64,000 nucleotides of DNA, taken from positions 428,041,957 to 428,105,956 of the forward strand of contig NC_077228.1 in NCBI RefSeq assembly GCF_027887165.1, written 5' to 3'. The notes beneath the pieces were generated by a model, which was not told the DNA's origin, ran no database searches, and worked only from the letters and a program-made list of their open reading frames with translations. Position numbers and translations under genes: made by a program. Shown piece by piece: positions 37,665 to 47,349 of the stretch. How positions within the stretch are numbered: the first letter of the stretch is position 1; each line of letters starts with the position of its first letter. Origin of the DNA: Monodelphis domestica. Its lineage: Eukaryota; Chordata; Mammalia; Didelphimorphia; Didelphidae.

Positions 37665-38648
37665 TCATGTTTCTCTTGCTTTCTGTGCTTGGATATCAAA
37701 TTTTCCACTAAGTTCTGATCTTTTCTTAGCAAATGCTTGGAAATCTTCTATTTTGTTGAATGCCCATACTTTGCCCTGGAAGTATATAGACAGTTTTGCT
37801 GGGTAGTTGATTCTTGGTTGAAGACCCAGCTCTCTTGCCTTTCTAAATATCATGTTCCATGCTTTGTGGTCTCTTAGTGTGTTAGCCGCTAAGTCATGTA
37901 TGATCCTTATGGGAGCTCCCCTATATCTGAAGTTCCTTTTCTTGGCTTCTTGTAGGATTTTCTCCTTTTCTTAGAAGCTCTTGAATTTGGCAATTACATT
38001 CCTGGGGGTTGTCTTTTGGGGATTTAGTATAGAGGGTGTTCTATGAATCCTTTCTATTTCTATTTTGCCCCCTTGCTCCAGAACATGTGGGCAATTTTCT
38101 TCTATAATCTCCTGTAGAATAACATCGAGTTTATTGTTCATCTCTGGTTTTTCTGGGAGACCGATAATTCGGAGGTTGTTTCTTCTTCCTCTGTTTTCCA
38201 AGTCTGTGACCTTTTCAGTGAGATATTTTATGTTTTCTTCTAATTCATTAATTTTTTGGGTTTGCTTTATTGATTCTTGTTGTTTTATGATCTCACTTTC
38301 TTCGAGTTGCTTAGTTCTGGTTGTTAGGGACTGGTTTTGCTTTTCAACTTTGTCTGCCCTTCTATTGGATGCTTCCAGCTCTTTTTCCAATTGAGCAGTC
38401 TTATCTGTCAGACTGCTAATCTCTTTCTCCCATTTTTCTTTCCAGAAGGTTTCCATCTTTTAGGTAAGCTCCAGTTTGAGATCTTCCAGAGCTTGTTGAT
38501 AGTTTCCATTTTTGGAGGCATGTTCTGATTTTGTTTGGATTTCATCCTCATTCTCTTCTTTTCCTTGGGTACTCCCACCATAAAATTTTTCAATAGTCAC
38601 CTTTTCCCCTTTCTTCCTGGGGGCTTGATTTTGGGCCATGTGAGCCAT
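37665..38648 (-). pseudogene. L1 ORF1 (RNA-binding coiled-coil protein), two stops
   Basis: ORF1 protein binds L1 RNA as a trimer and acts as a nucleic-acid chaperone. The start is ATG at 38,646-38,648 (MAHMAQNQAPRKK). A heptad-rich coiled coil follows (TAQLEKELEASNRRADKVEK ... ITKQ-type repeats), then the start of the RRM domain, RRNNLRIIGLPEKPE, then the C-terminal domain with ARELGLQPRINYPAKLSIYF. All three open pieces lie in one frame of 328 codons, split by stops near 38,461 and 37,971. The length is typical for L1 ORF1p. Confidence 0.9.
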
Positions 38649-39294
38649 CCCTTTGGTGGTTTTATTCCCCTTTCCTTTTTGGTCTGGGGTCTGGGTGATA
38701 TGGGCGGGTTTTCTGTGAATTTAGTTTGCCTCAGACTAGTTCTTCCCAGCCTCCAAGGTTTCTTAGAGCGCGGGCCCCTGTTCTCAGCCCAACCACCCAG
38801 GTGATCAGCTCCGCCCAGATAATCAGTGAGTGGTCTGCCCCTAGTGTTTAGCTCCACCTAGATGCTCAGCACAACTGCTCTGAGTACAGCTCTCTGGGCC
38901 CCCTGTGATCAGTGCAGGATTCTCCTGTGAAACCTCCCTGAGACGTTGTTTCCTGGCAGTCCCCAGGTCCCAAGGATCCTGGAGTGCCCCCCCAGACAGA
39001 GATGCTCCCCACTCACTCGCTGTCCCAGTGAGTGCTCTAGTAGCTCACTCTGGTTTGGTGGGGGAGGGGGGGGAAGGGCGGCTCAGTTCACGTTTCTGTG
39101 CAAGCTTTACCTCCTTCTTATTATAGTGTGGAAATGTTCAAACCCTATGTACCTTTGCCTCTGTGCGGTACTGGGGAGTCCTTCTGTTCCTCCAAAGGTG
39201 ATTTTTATGCTCCTTTGATGTAGTCTATTTTGTTCGGTGCTGGGGAGAGGAAGCGTGTGGTGTCTAGATTGCAGCCATGTTTACCCGGAAGTCC
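38649..39294 (-). promoter_or_regulatory. L1 5' UTR (internal promoter region)
   Basis: This is the most CpG-containing part of the window, lying between the ORF1 start and the L1 5' end. In L1s this region carries the internal RNA polymerase II promoter. No specific factor site was identified. The 5' tip reads 'gacttccgggtaaacatggc' on the minus strand. Confidence 0.75.
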
Positions 39295-39305
39295 CTGTCT
39301 TCTTG

Positions 39306-39362
39306 TTTTTAAATTTCAATTTCAGGACTTGTCCTTCCAATGAGTAGCCTGAATTAATTAAA
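39306..39362 (-). repeat. RTE/BovB-like LINE, continuation
   Basis: 'cttgtccttccaatgagtag' and 'cctgaattaatt' continue the antisense RTE order interrupted at 32,847. No RTE sequence appears lost at the L1 insertion point. Confidence 0.75.
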
Positions 39363-39625
39363 ACATAGATAATACCAAACTAATAAATTATTTATAGCTT
39401 TATTCTTTTTTTCTTTAAAGTCGATTAATAATTTTGGTCAATTGGAGATTCTATCTTTTGATCGCCCCTTACAAGTAGTCAGTAATAGAAATTTGAGGAT
39501 GGATAAAGTGGAGAAATAAAAGACTGTCAAAGAAAAGCATCAGGAATTCTAGGTAATACAGAGATTGAAGTTTTTCCATTTGATGACATATTTTTGTTTT
39601 AATGATAGTTTTACCAATTTTCCAT

Positions 39626-39765
39626 TAGAGTAGTGAGTATTGCATAGTGGATAGAGAGCTAGACTTGAAACCTTGAGTTCAAGTCCTGACTCTGACACAT
39701 GCTGGATCTATGCTCTTTGGCAAGTCACTTGTCATCTTGATACTCTAGACTTTTCCCATATTCTT
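39626..39765 (+). repeat. Old tRNA-derived SINE
   Basis: 'attgcatagtggatagagag', 'cttgagttcaagtcctgact' and 'ctttggcaagtcacttg' give a head and mid-part; the tail is lost. Confidence 0.65.
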
Positions 39766-40690
39766 ACACCTTAGTCTTTGTTCCATTGACAGAGGCCTCT
39801 TGGTGTTCTACAAACGTGATACTACATTTCTCAGGTTGAGGCATTTTCTCTCATTGTCTACCATATCTGGAAGACTCTCACTCCTCATTTCTTGATACTA
39901 ACTATGTATTTGTGGTCCAGATAAGGTTTGAGAATCCTTATCTCAACTTCCTCTTTCATAGAAGAGTCTTGATTAGCAGAGCAAGGTTCTATTCCTCACA
40001 GGATTCTAGGGATGCTCTGATGGGATGATTCTCTAATGCCACTAGAATGATTCCTCCAAAACTACAAGCTGAAAGTCATTTTATTCTGTGATCCTTAAAT
40101 AGCTTTTATAAAATGGGGATTTAGTAAGATGGTAGAGTAAGAACAATTACTATAAATATATTATCTAAAAGCATGTGAGTACTTTCCTATAAGTACATAA
40201 ATAGTCCTGGAAAAAAGCAGGTTTAAACTTAAAAATAATATGTGACAAATGGGTAATCTTCAGCTCCTTGTTATGATTCAGTTTTTTACTCCCATTTCTA
40301 GAATGCTAAAGAATTACCTCTTTGGCATAGTACATTTTCTTTTCTAGGCTACTTCTGTAATAATAAATCTATTTCCAGTATGTCCTTACCTCCCAAAGCA
40401 GCATTGATGTCACCAGATTGAGAGATGTCACCAATGGGAAGATGTCAGCCCAATATCCTCTGGACCTTAAAAGAACTGCAAAGTCCTACTCTGGCCAAGT
40501 AGGGATGGTGGAGATTTTAGCTAAGGCTGGTTCCATGTCCTCTTTTTCTCTTGATTTTATTCATCTTCTTCCATTCATCTCCTTGAGCCTCAACTGATCA
40601 GTTCAATGGTAAACTGTTTTTATTCTTGAATTCCCTTTCTTCTTGTCCTTGGCTCATAACTTAGCAATCCCAACCTTGGTTTACCTCAAC
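39766..40690. other. Unassigned
   Basis: No recognised element or exon. Confidence 0.3.
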
Positions 40691-41130
40691 AATTCACCTT
40701 TTATATCTCTACTCATGTGCAGCTGAACACTGTTGGAAGAAAACACAAAATCCTGCCAACTGGGTCCACTACAATTACATCATCTAATCACAACCAGGCC
40801 CTCAATACTGCTTACAATCCTTTTCTTTTTCCTGATTGATTTATTATGCGTACGAAAGTGCTTTTTCTACATTTTCTTGTTTCTCTCCAAACCCCTTGCA
40901 CCATTTCTTCTTCTATCTTGATGTAAGACCTTGACTCTTAATTCATGTAGAAATTGATTCTATCTCCTGTGATCTCAACTCCACACATCAAAACTACTTC
41001 AGAATTACCTCATCTTCTCTCCTTTTCACCATATAAGAAAGAGAGTGCCCTTTTCCTTGTCAAGGTTCATTCATCAATTTGTGCCATTGATTCTATCTTT
41101 TCTCTTTGCTATTCCAGAGAGATTGATATT
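40691..41130 (+). repeat. L2 LINE, ORF fragment
   Basis: 'gctgaacactgttggaagaa', 'ctctccaaaccccttgcacc' and 'tcaaggttcattcatcaat' match the middle of an L2-type ORF. It overlaps in consensus position with the copy starting at 42,876, so it is a separate element. Confidence 0.6.
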
Positions 41131-41286
41131 TTAATAATTCATTTTCAAAGACTCATAGAATATCAGAATTGAAAGGGCCCCCAGAGGTTATATATTTCAA
41201 ACCATACCTGAATAAGAATTATTTCTACTACATAACCAACAACTAGTTATACATTCTTTGTTTATAGATCTCTAGTCAGGGGAAAT
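41131..41286 (-). repeat. MIR3-like fragment
   Basis: 'actcatagaatatcagaatt' and 'gaaagggcccccagaggtta' are the usual antisense opening of this class. Confidence 0.5.
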
Positions 41287-41629
41287 GATTACCAAGTGTG
41301 AATTTTAAAACAACCCCACCCTACTCACCCAGGCTGTACTTTGGAAGATCTGATTTAGATATTTCCTGATTAGTAACAATGGAGATACTTGGTTTAACAG
41401 AATCAAGTCTTGGGAGCTATACATTTCTCCACCCTACTTAGTTTAACAAGGTCAGGAATGCCTGCACCATACTCAAAGATTTAATTATCTGAGGAAATGG
41501 CCTTCAACAGACATGTTCATAAAAAGCAGAAAGACCCCCTGGGCTGTCCTAAGTTAAGCTAAGCTATCATTGGTACAGATGAGATGCAGGAAAGTGACGT
41601 AAAACCTTCTATATAAGTCACATCACTTG

Positions 41630-41683
<54 letters not shown>

Positions 41684-41792
41684 GTCTCTCTCTGTCTCTC
41701 TGTCTCTGTCTGTCTCTGTCTGTCTCTGTCTCTGTCTCTGTTTCTGTCTGTCTCTGTCTCTGTCTCTCTCTGTCTCTCTGTCTCTCTCTCTG

Positions 41793-41878
<86 letters not shown>

Positions 41879-42180
41879 CAGAGAGGCAACTCTGGCTGGC
41901 AGCGTGCTAAGCATTATCATATCTTGGCGTGGTGGCAGATATTGTCTGGGTTCAGACATCTTGGCTGAGCCCTTTGGAGTTCAGGCTAATTCTTTCCTCC
42001 TTACTCTTCAAAACCTTATCTTCCTAGAGCCTCTGGTCTTCCTCTTGGCACTAGCCAGGCGGGAGAAATCCTATACCCCTTTCCTTCTTCCTTCTTCTTA
42101 ATTTCTTTCCACTATATAAATTAAGTCACCATAAATTTCCAGCTGACTTGGTTATATTTCTTTTATATTTGGGATACATA
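41287..42180 (+). mobile_element. Putative solo LTR (fossil) containing a long (TC)n tract
   Basis: A TATA box 'ctatataag' at 41,609-41,617 is followed about 15 bases later by a (TC)n tract, then by 'ggcaactctggctggcagcg', 'tcttggcgtggtggcagata' and a region ending 'aattaagtcaccataaattt'. The layout (TATA, presumed start, polyadenylation-like region near 42,110-42,140, end near 'gggataca') fits an LTR and resembles a marsupial LTR family I remember. No convincing TSD was found, so the ends are approximate. Confidence 0.55.
41632..41877. repeat. (TC)n/(TGTC)n microsatellite, 246 bp
   Basis: The outer parts are pure TC and the middle carries regular TGTC interruptions. The long low-complexity frames on both strands (Ser-Leu and Arg-Glu runs) are artefacts of the tract. 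Confidence 0.97.
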
Positions 42181-42875
42181 GTTTAGGTCACAATGCTAAA
42201 TTATCCTTTACACAAGGTAGCCCATTTTCCTTTGGGATTGCTCCATTTATTAAGGAGATTTTCTTTACATCAAGCCTCTATACTTCCCAACAAACACCCA
42301 ATTTCCTGGTTTTGTGCTTAAAGGCAAAACACACAAATAATAACCTGAGTCTTCTTTCTTCAAATTTAATATCCCATCTACATTGCTTTCCTATAGATAT
42401 TCTCTAACTTATCAATAGCCTTTTAAAGTGTGGTGCCTTGATATAGGGAATGAGGAGGAGAGGAGCATAAAGAATGACTTCAAGATTTAAATTCTGAATG
42501 ACTAGGAGGATCTATAAAAGTGAAGAAGCTTGAAGGAGATCAGGTTTAAGAGAGAAGATAATCCAGGGGTATGCTTATAGATGTTTAACTATCAGTTCTC
42601 TGAAAATGTGTGACACTCATTTATAAATCCAATCTATCTCATTCACATTTTCTCCATCACTTTATTAAGTATAGAAAACCAGGAAAGTAATAATTCAGGC
42701 CCTCATTTGTGGTGTTTGCTGATTTTTGAAGTGAAAATGCTCACCCTGGAAATATGACTATTAGAGTCATGAGTTGGCTCTAGCATTAAAAATTGTGTAC
42801 ATTTTGACGAGATCAACTACAGTTTGATGATATATAATTTCAACTGGGCTGTCACTGTGACAAACAATCCTTTAC
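42181..42875. other. Unassigned
   Basis: Nothing recognised. Confidence 0.3.
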
Positions 42876-43212
42876 ACCTCTCTAATCTACTCTCTATTCC
42901 ATTCAGCACAGTGGCTTTTAGTCCCTCCTCACATTCCCTGAGACCCCTCATTCCTTCACCCTCTTAACTGATAACCTTGCTTCATATTTCACTAAAAAAA
43001 CTAAGACTATTCATGGAGCTTCCTCTTCTCCCCTCCTTTTTATCTCATATTACTCTGATGATTACTGCTACTATTTACTCCTGTACTCTGTTTGGTAAGA
43101 CAAGCCATTCTGGATGCACAAAGGCTCCCATTCCAGTCTGTCTTCAGTAGATTGTTCGCTCCATCATCTCTAGTCTCTCACTTATCTTCAATCTCTCCCC
43201 CAACTACCGGCT
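42876..43212 (+). repeat. L2 LINE ORF2, piece A
   Basis: 'tgataaccttgcttcatatt', 'catggagcttcctcttctcc' and 'cttcaatctctcccccaact' follow the L2 ORF. The L2 consensus continues at about 44,056, so an insert of about 840 bp splits it. Confidence 0.65.
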
Positions 43213-43225
43213 ATAAAATGTAACC

Positions 43226-43418
43226 TGAGTGAAAGAGCTGCTGATGAATTCACTGAGCCCAGGGAAGTTTGTGCTGTCTCTCCTAAAAGCAGAACCATGT
43301 AACGTATTTGTGAGTTGCCTCAACAAATTGTTTACTGAAGCCTCCATGATGATGTCATTGACGAAGCTTGCCAATGAGAAATTGGTTCACATGATTGGAT
43401 GTGCCAAGAAAATTCCAG
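43226..43418 (+). pseudogene. ESR2: Estrogen receptor beta (ESR2) exon 4 fragment, decayed
   Basis: ESR2 is a nuclear receptor that binds estradiol and regulates transcription. Read from 43,229, codons give [11 protein letters not shown], then [16 protein letters not shown], then [14 protein letters not shown] and [13 protein letters not shown]. Against human ESR2 from memory about 41 of 64 positions agree; ESR1 and the ERRs fit worse. This is the start of the ligand-binding domain (helices 1-3). The match stops at AAAATTCCAG followed by gtagga, the known exon 4/5 junction in the correct phase 1, so the copy keeps its intron and is not a processed cDNA. Signs of decay: the codon before V is TGA where human has CGA (Arg), the hinge-coding 5' half of the exon is absent, the invariant Trp of the WAKKIPG motif is Cys, and SRPSAP reads SCLNKL. 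Exon 5 (FVELSLFDQ) was not found downstream. The sequence supports a gene fragment; real receptor function is very unlikely. Confidence 0.85.
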
Positions 43419-43630
43419 GTAGGAGTTTTGGGGGATTGTTTTGCAATTGGTTTGTAGGTCTATTGAGAAGTTTTGTTCATTGTTTACCTGAATCAAATGT
43501 GAATATATTAATTTTTATTTAAAAGTCAGCAAAGAAAATGACTAGCATGGTGCTGGGCGAGGAGTCTAAAAATGTTATAGACCTATTATTGCTCAGTCTT
43601 GGGTGACTGAATGCCATTTATTCTCTACAA
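43419..43630 (+). other. Likely ESR2 intron 4 sequence carried with the exon fragment
   Basis: It starts with a consensus-like donor, gtaggag, directly after the exon homology, and no repeat is recognised up to the SINE. That it derives from ESR2 intron 4 is inferred from continuity only. Confidence 0.45.
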
Positions 43631-43639
43631 AGTTGTCAT

Positions 43640-43850
43640 GCCAGCAGCATGGATATTGGATAGAGAGCCAGAACCAGAGCCAAGAGATGTGGATTCAAAT
43701 ACTACCTCTGACACATATAGGTTGTATGACCATAGGCAAGTCACTTAACCTAGCAATGCTCCAGGCAACTATTATAGACTACAAACTACAGATCAGGTGT
43801 CCAACATAGGTAAAGGGAATTGCCTTTTTGAGTGTTCCTTTCAGCATTGA
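43640..43850 (+). repeat. Old tRNA-derived SINE
   Basis: 'ttggatagagagccagaacc', 'gtggattcaaatactacctc', 'taggcaagtcacttaaccta' and the tail 'ctccaggcaactattataga'. The tail type is the same as at 26,486-26,660. Confidence 0.75.
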
Positions 43851-44055
43851 AAGGGCACATAGTATAGGGAATTCCCTACATCAAAGACTTGGTCCAATAA
43901 TTGCCTTCACTAATTTTTATATAACCTTCAAATGTTTAAGTAAAAAAAATAATGACAAAAAAAGATCTTAGTATCTGAAATGTTAAAAAAAAACTCATTG
44001 TGGAATGGTTTTCTGTGAGAAAAAAATCATTTGAATAAACTTCTTTTAAGCAGTG

Positions 44056-44296
44056 TGTCCCTAGTGCCTATAAAAACATCCAAGTCTCTTCTGTCTTCAA
44101 AAGCCCCTCCCTTGATCCATATATCTTTGCTAGCTGTTGTTTCACATTAGCCTTTTTGTGGCTAATATTCTTGAGAAGGTCACCTATACTTGATGCTTCC
44201 ACTTCCTTTCCTCTCACTCCTTAACTCTCTACAAGTCTGGCATCTGACCTCATCATTGGTGTGAAACTGCTCCTTCCAAAGTTAACAATGATTTTT
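44056..44296 (+). repeat. L2 LINE ORF2, piece B
   Basis: 'cccctcccttgatccatata', 'cttccacttcctttcctctc' and 'gaaactgctccttccaaagt' are contiguous with piece A in L2 order. Confidence 0.8.
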
Positions 44297-44482
44297 GTTT
44301 TTTTTTTTAACCCTTAACTTCTGTCATAATAGCAATTCTAAGACAGAAGAGTGACAATGGCTAGAGAATCAGGGTTAAGTGACTTGTCCAGGGTCACACA
44401 GCTAGGAAATATCTGAAACCCAATTTGAACCCTGGTCTTCCCAACTCCAGATTTAGCATTCTATCCCCTGTGCTAAATACCT
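44297..44482 (-). repeat. SINE1-type SINE, antisense, inside L2
   Basis: A T-run, antisense tail 'acccttaacttctgtcataa', 'gtgacttgtccagggtcaca' and a decayed head. L2 continues on both sides. Confidence 0.85.
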
Positions 44483-44965
44483 ATAACTAAAGATTTCTTA
44501 CTTGCCAGATCTCATGGCAATTAAGATTTTTCTTACTTTCATTCTTTTTCTTAATTTTCTTTTCTCAGTCCTCATCCACCTTGATCTCTCTGCAACCTTT
44601 GACACTATCAACCACCCCGTTCTCTTTTATACTCTATTTTCTTAATGTTTATATAATCCTACTCAACCTTGGTTCTCCTTCCACATGTCAAACTTCCCCT
44701 TCTCAGTCCCCTTTATTGGATGATGCTTACTAACCATGTGTGTGCCCCAAGGCTCTGTCCTAGGCCTTCTTCTCCTATATGCTATTTGCCTTGGTGATCT
44801 TATCCACTTTTATCATCACAATTCAGATGACTTGAAATCTCCTTATCCAGGTCTAACTTCTTTCCTAACCTCCAGACTCACATCTCCAACTACCTAATGG
44901 ACATATTGAACTGGATGACTTGTAGACATCTTAAACTCAACATGTTTAAAACAGAATTCATTATC
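44483..44965 (+). repeat. L2 LINE ORF2, piece C (reverse transcriptase)
   Basis: 'gatctctctgcaacctttga' encodes the LSAAFDT-type RT block, 'gtgtgccccaaggctctgtc' the VPQGSV block, and 'ttcagatgacttgaaatc' the degraded YADD region. 'atcttaaactcaacatgttt' closes the piece. Confidence 0.88.
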
Positions 44966-45369
44966 TTTCTTCCTTTTCTCCACTGCAAGTTCAAGCATGA
45001 TGAGAACAGAGAAAAGGTCATTGAGTTTAATAGTACAGAGACCACTTACAACCTTAATGAAAGATATTTCAGTTAAGTGGTAAAAAAGGAAACCATACTT
45101 CAAAAGGCTGAGGGTTGGATGGGAGGTAAGAAAGAAGAAGAAGAGAATGCATGCAATTCTTCCTAACAATGTGGCAGTAAAAGAGAAGAAAGATATAGGA
45201 TATTAGTGCTCATATTTATGTGTCTTCCTGATTTTTCTCTTAAACTTTAGTTAGATCAATAATTAGCTGCTATTCCTCTATAATTGAATATTTTCATAAG
45301 CATCTCAAATCCACTTTTTTACAAAAGAGATTATTATATTCTTCCATAAATTTACTCCCTCCTTGAAAT
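44966..45369. other. Unassigned insert between L2 pieces
   Basis: The sequence is unlike L2 and its origin is not recognised. Purine-rich DNA fills 45,100-45,190. Confidence 0.35.
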
Positions 45370-45835
45370 ACATTGATTTTTGTTAAAGGCACCATCCCTT
45401 TTCTAGTTACCCAGAATATACAAGTTTGAAGTCAACTTTGCTTTGCCTTCCCTTATTACCTCCCACATGCAATCACTGACTAAAACCTGTTGATTGTACT
45501 TCTATAACATCTATCACAATCATCCCAATCCCTCTACTCTTAAGCTTACCACATCAGTTCAGACCTCATTTTATTTTGCCTAGACTACTATTGCAACATT
45601 CTTTTAATTGGTTTTATTTTTAGTCTCTCCCCTTTCCAGTTCATCCTCCAGCCAGCTGCCAAAATAATCTTTCTGAAAGACACGTCCATACGTACTAATC
45701 CTTTACTTTAAAAAATTAAGTGGTTTCTTATTGCTAGTAGGATAAAATGCAAACCTGGCATTTAAAGTCCTCCATCAATATTATTTCAATCTATTTCACT
45801 AGATTTGTTTTATATTAATTTTCTTCAAATCACAC
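45370..45835 (+). repeat. L2 LINE, piece D
   Basis: 'aaggcaccatcccttttcta', 'cttttaattggttttatttt' and 'tcatcctccagccagctgcc' continue the L2 order after the RT domain. Confidence 0.8.
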
Positions 45836-46350
45836 CAACAAGTATTTATTAATGGTGTGCTGTATGTCAAAAACAATATTCGGATTCAGGAAATATAGAT
45901 GTGGTCCTTGGCCTCAAGAAGGCTAATAATACTAATGGGGGGGGTAACATATATTTAACTAGGTAAATGAAAGTTATGTACAGAGTAGATGGGGGGGGGA
46001 ATATGAGAGATTAAGAGAGTAACATCTGGGGAATATTGGGAAATAATTCCTGTAGAAAGTAGTTGGCTTTGAGCTAAGCCTTGAGGGAAGCCAGGGAAAC
46101 TCCGATGAGTAGGTAAGGAGGTAGAACATTCCAGATATGGGGAACAGTTCAAAGCTTGATAAAAACCAGAAAGGTAGAGGAAGGTCACATAATAAATAAA
46201 TTTATATGGCCAAAAGAGGATTTTTTTTTTGTTCTGGAAGTAATTGGGAGCCACTTGAGCTTTTTAGGAAAATCACCTTATAAGCGGAGTGGAGAATAGA
46301 TTAGAGAAGGTAGAGAATGGAGGCAGAAAGAGTACTAGAATGCTATTGAA
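45836..46350 (+). repeat. Long unclassified interspersed repeat, copy 2
   Basis: The block order is that of copy 1: 'aagtatttattaatggtgtg', 'ttgagctaagccttgaggga', 'gtagaacattccagatatgg' and 'aattgggagccacttgagct'. Confidence 0.65.
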
Positions 46351-46529
46351 GTAATATAAGTGAGAGGTGAAAAAGAGAGGAATGTACTCTTGTTGCAACA
46401 GAGCTGGCTGATAGTTGTTCTCTGATCTCCACATTCCATCTCCTGCCCCTGTGATTTTGAACATGCTTTCTTGGAATGTGATTCACGCTATTGCCATTTC
46501 TGAATCTTTTTTTTTTTGAGACTCTGTCA

Positions 46530-46690
46530 TATGTCTCCTCCTCTCAAATCTTTTCCCTAATACTTCAGTTGTTAGTGCCTTCTTTTTCCTCAAATTAACT
46601 TGTGTTTGATGCTCTGTGTTCATGCTGCAGTTCTCAAGAGAATATAAACTGAGGGTAGGAACTGATTTTTAAAATATGTATATCTTTATG
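46530..46690 (+). repeat. L2 3' end-like fragment
   Basis: 'gagggtaggaactgattttt' preceded by pyrimidine-rich text resembles an L2 3' end. Weak. Confidence 0.4.
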
Positions 46691-47030
46691 AGTCTGGAAA
46701 ACTACAACAAATAAATCAATGACCCCAAAAGTATTTAAAGAACAATTGCAAACATGTCAATGATATGGTTCAGTCATCCCCATTTCAAAGCATCATGGAT
46801 TAGGAGGCACCAGTCATCCAAAAATCCACTAAAGATCTAAGGTGGGATATGACTCAATGAAAATACTTAGTGAGGTTCTATTGTTCTATGTCATTTTTCA
46901 ACATTTGTTCGTAAAATGGTTTATTATTCTGGATACATGTTTTAGATTTTAATGGCATAGCAATTTTAAACTATAGAATATACACATTTTCCTTTTTAGA
47001 ATGGCATATTAAAAAGCTAGCAAGAAAAAA

Positions 47031-47349
47031 AGGAGTTGGTAGGGTAAGGGTTAAATTAAGGAGTTTGACAAAGTGAGGAGAGCAGTTTAACAAACTTTTT
47101 TTTTAATTTGAGAAAGAAGTACAGATAGAAAGATAGAAGAGAAGAAAGAGAGATTTCAAATCTTATACCCTATAAATATACCTAAAATTTCCAATACTAC
47201 CTAAAATTTCCTAAAACTATCTCTAAATGTCTTCTCAGGACAGGTTCTTCTGCCTGACACACCAGGCCTATCTTAACCTTACTCTATCTATAAATTATTC
47301 ACTAACTACCCAACTCCCTAAAATAATAGAAAGTCACCACTCACTCACT
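47031..47349 (-). mobile_element. Putative LTR-type repeat, left part (fossil)
   Basis: Together with 49,338-49,937 it appears to be one element of about 900 bp split by an L1. The minus-strand reading begins TGTGACA at 49,937 and ends near 47,036, and the style resembles marsupial LTRs I recall. No TSD was confirmed. Confidence 0.4.

Larger units (their letters stand above)
32859..39294 (-). mobile_element. Near full-length L1 LINE, about 6.4 kb, 11-bp TSD
   Basis: From the poly-A end at 32,859-32,880 (T-run on the plus strand) to the 5' end at 39,294 it contains 3' UTR, ORF2 (33,222-37,017), an inter-ORF region, ORF1 (37,665-38,648) and a CpG-containing 5' UTR of about 650 bp. The flanks share the 11-mer ctgtcttcttg at 32,848-32,858 and 39,295-39,305. 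It interrupts an RTE LINE. ORF1 has two in-frame stops and ORF2 has stops and frame changes, so the copy cannot move by itself. Coding similarity to the younger fragment at 47.4-49.3 kb is very high by eye. Confidence 0.95.
43213..44055 (+). other. Insert within L2 carrying an ESR2 gene fragment and a SINE
   Basis: The insert consists of a short leader, the ESR2-like exon piece (43,226-43,418), intron-like sequence to about 43,630, a plus-strand SINE (43,640-43,850), and an A-rich stretch with several A-runs (about 43,940-44,050). L2 sequence before and after it appears contiguous in consensus order. An 8-bp direct repeat, ctataaaa, occurs at 43,211-43,218 and 44,068-44,075, close to the two edges, but it may be chance. 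Confidence 0.5.

Noticed and set aside
41632-41877. CRISPR array or structured tandem gene array
   Set aside because: The repeat is a simple dinucleotide tract with no spacers.
41618-41968. Arg-Glu and Ser-Leu rich proteins on either strand
   Set aside because: They are produced by the (TC)n tract.
43229-43522. Working estrogen receptor exon or gene
   Set aside because: The in-frame TGA just before the match, missing 5' half of the exon, loss of the invariant Trp, L2 on both sides and no exon 5 found downstream all argue against a working gene.
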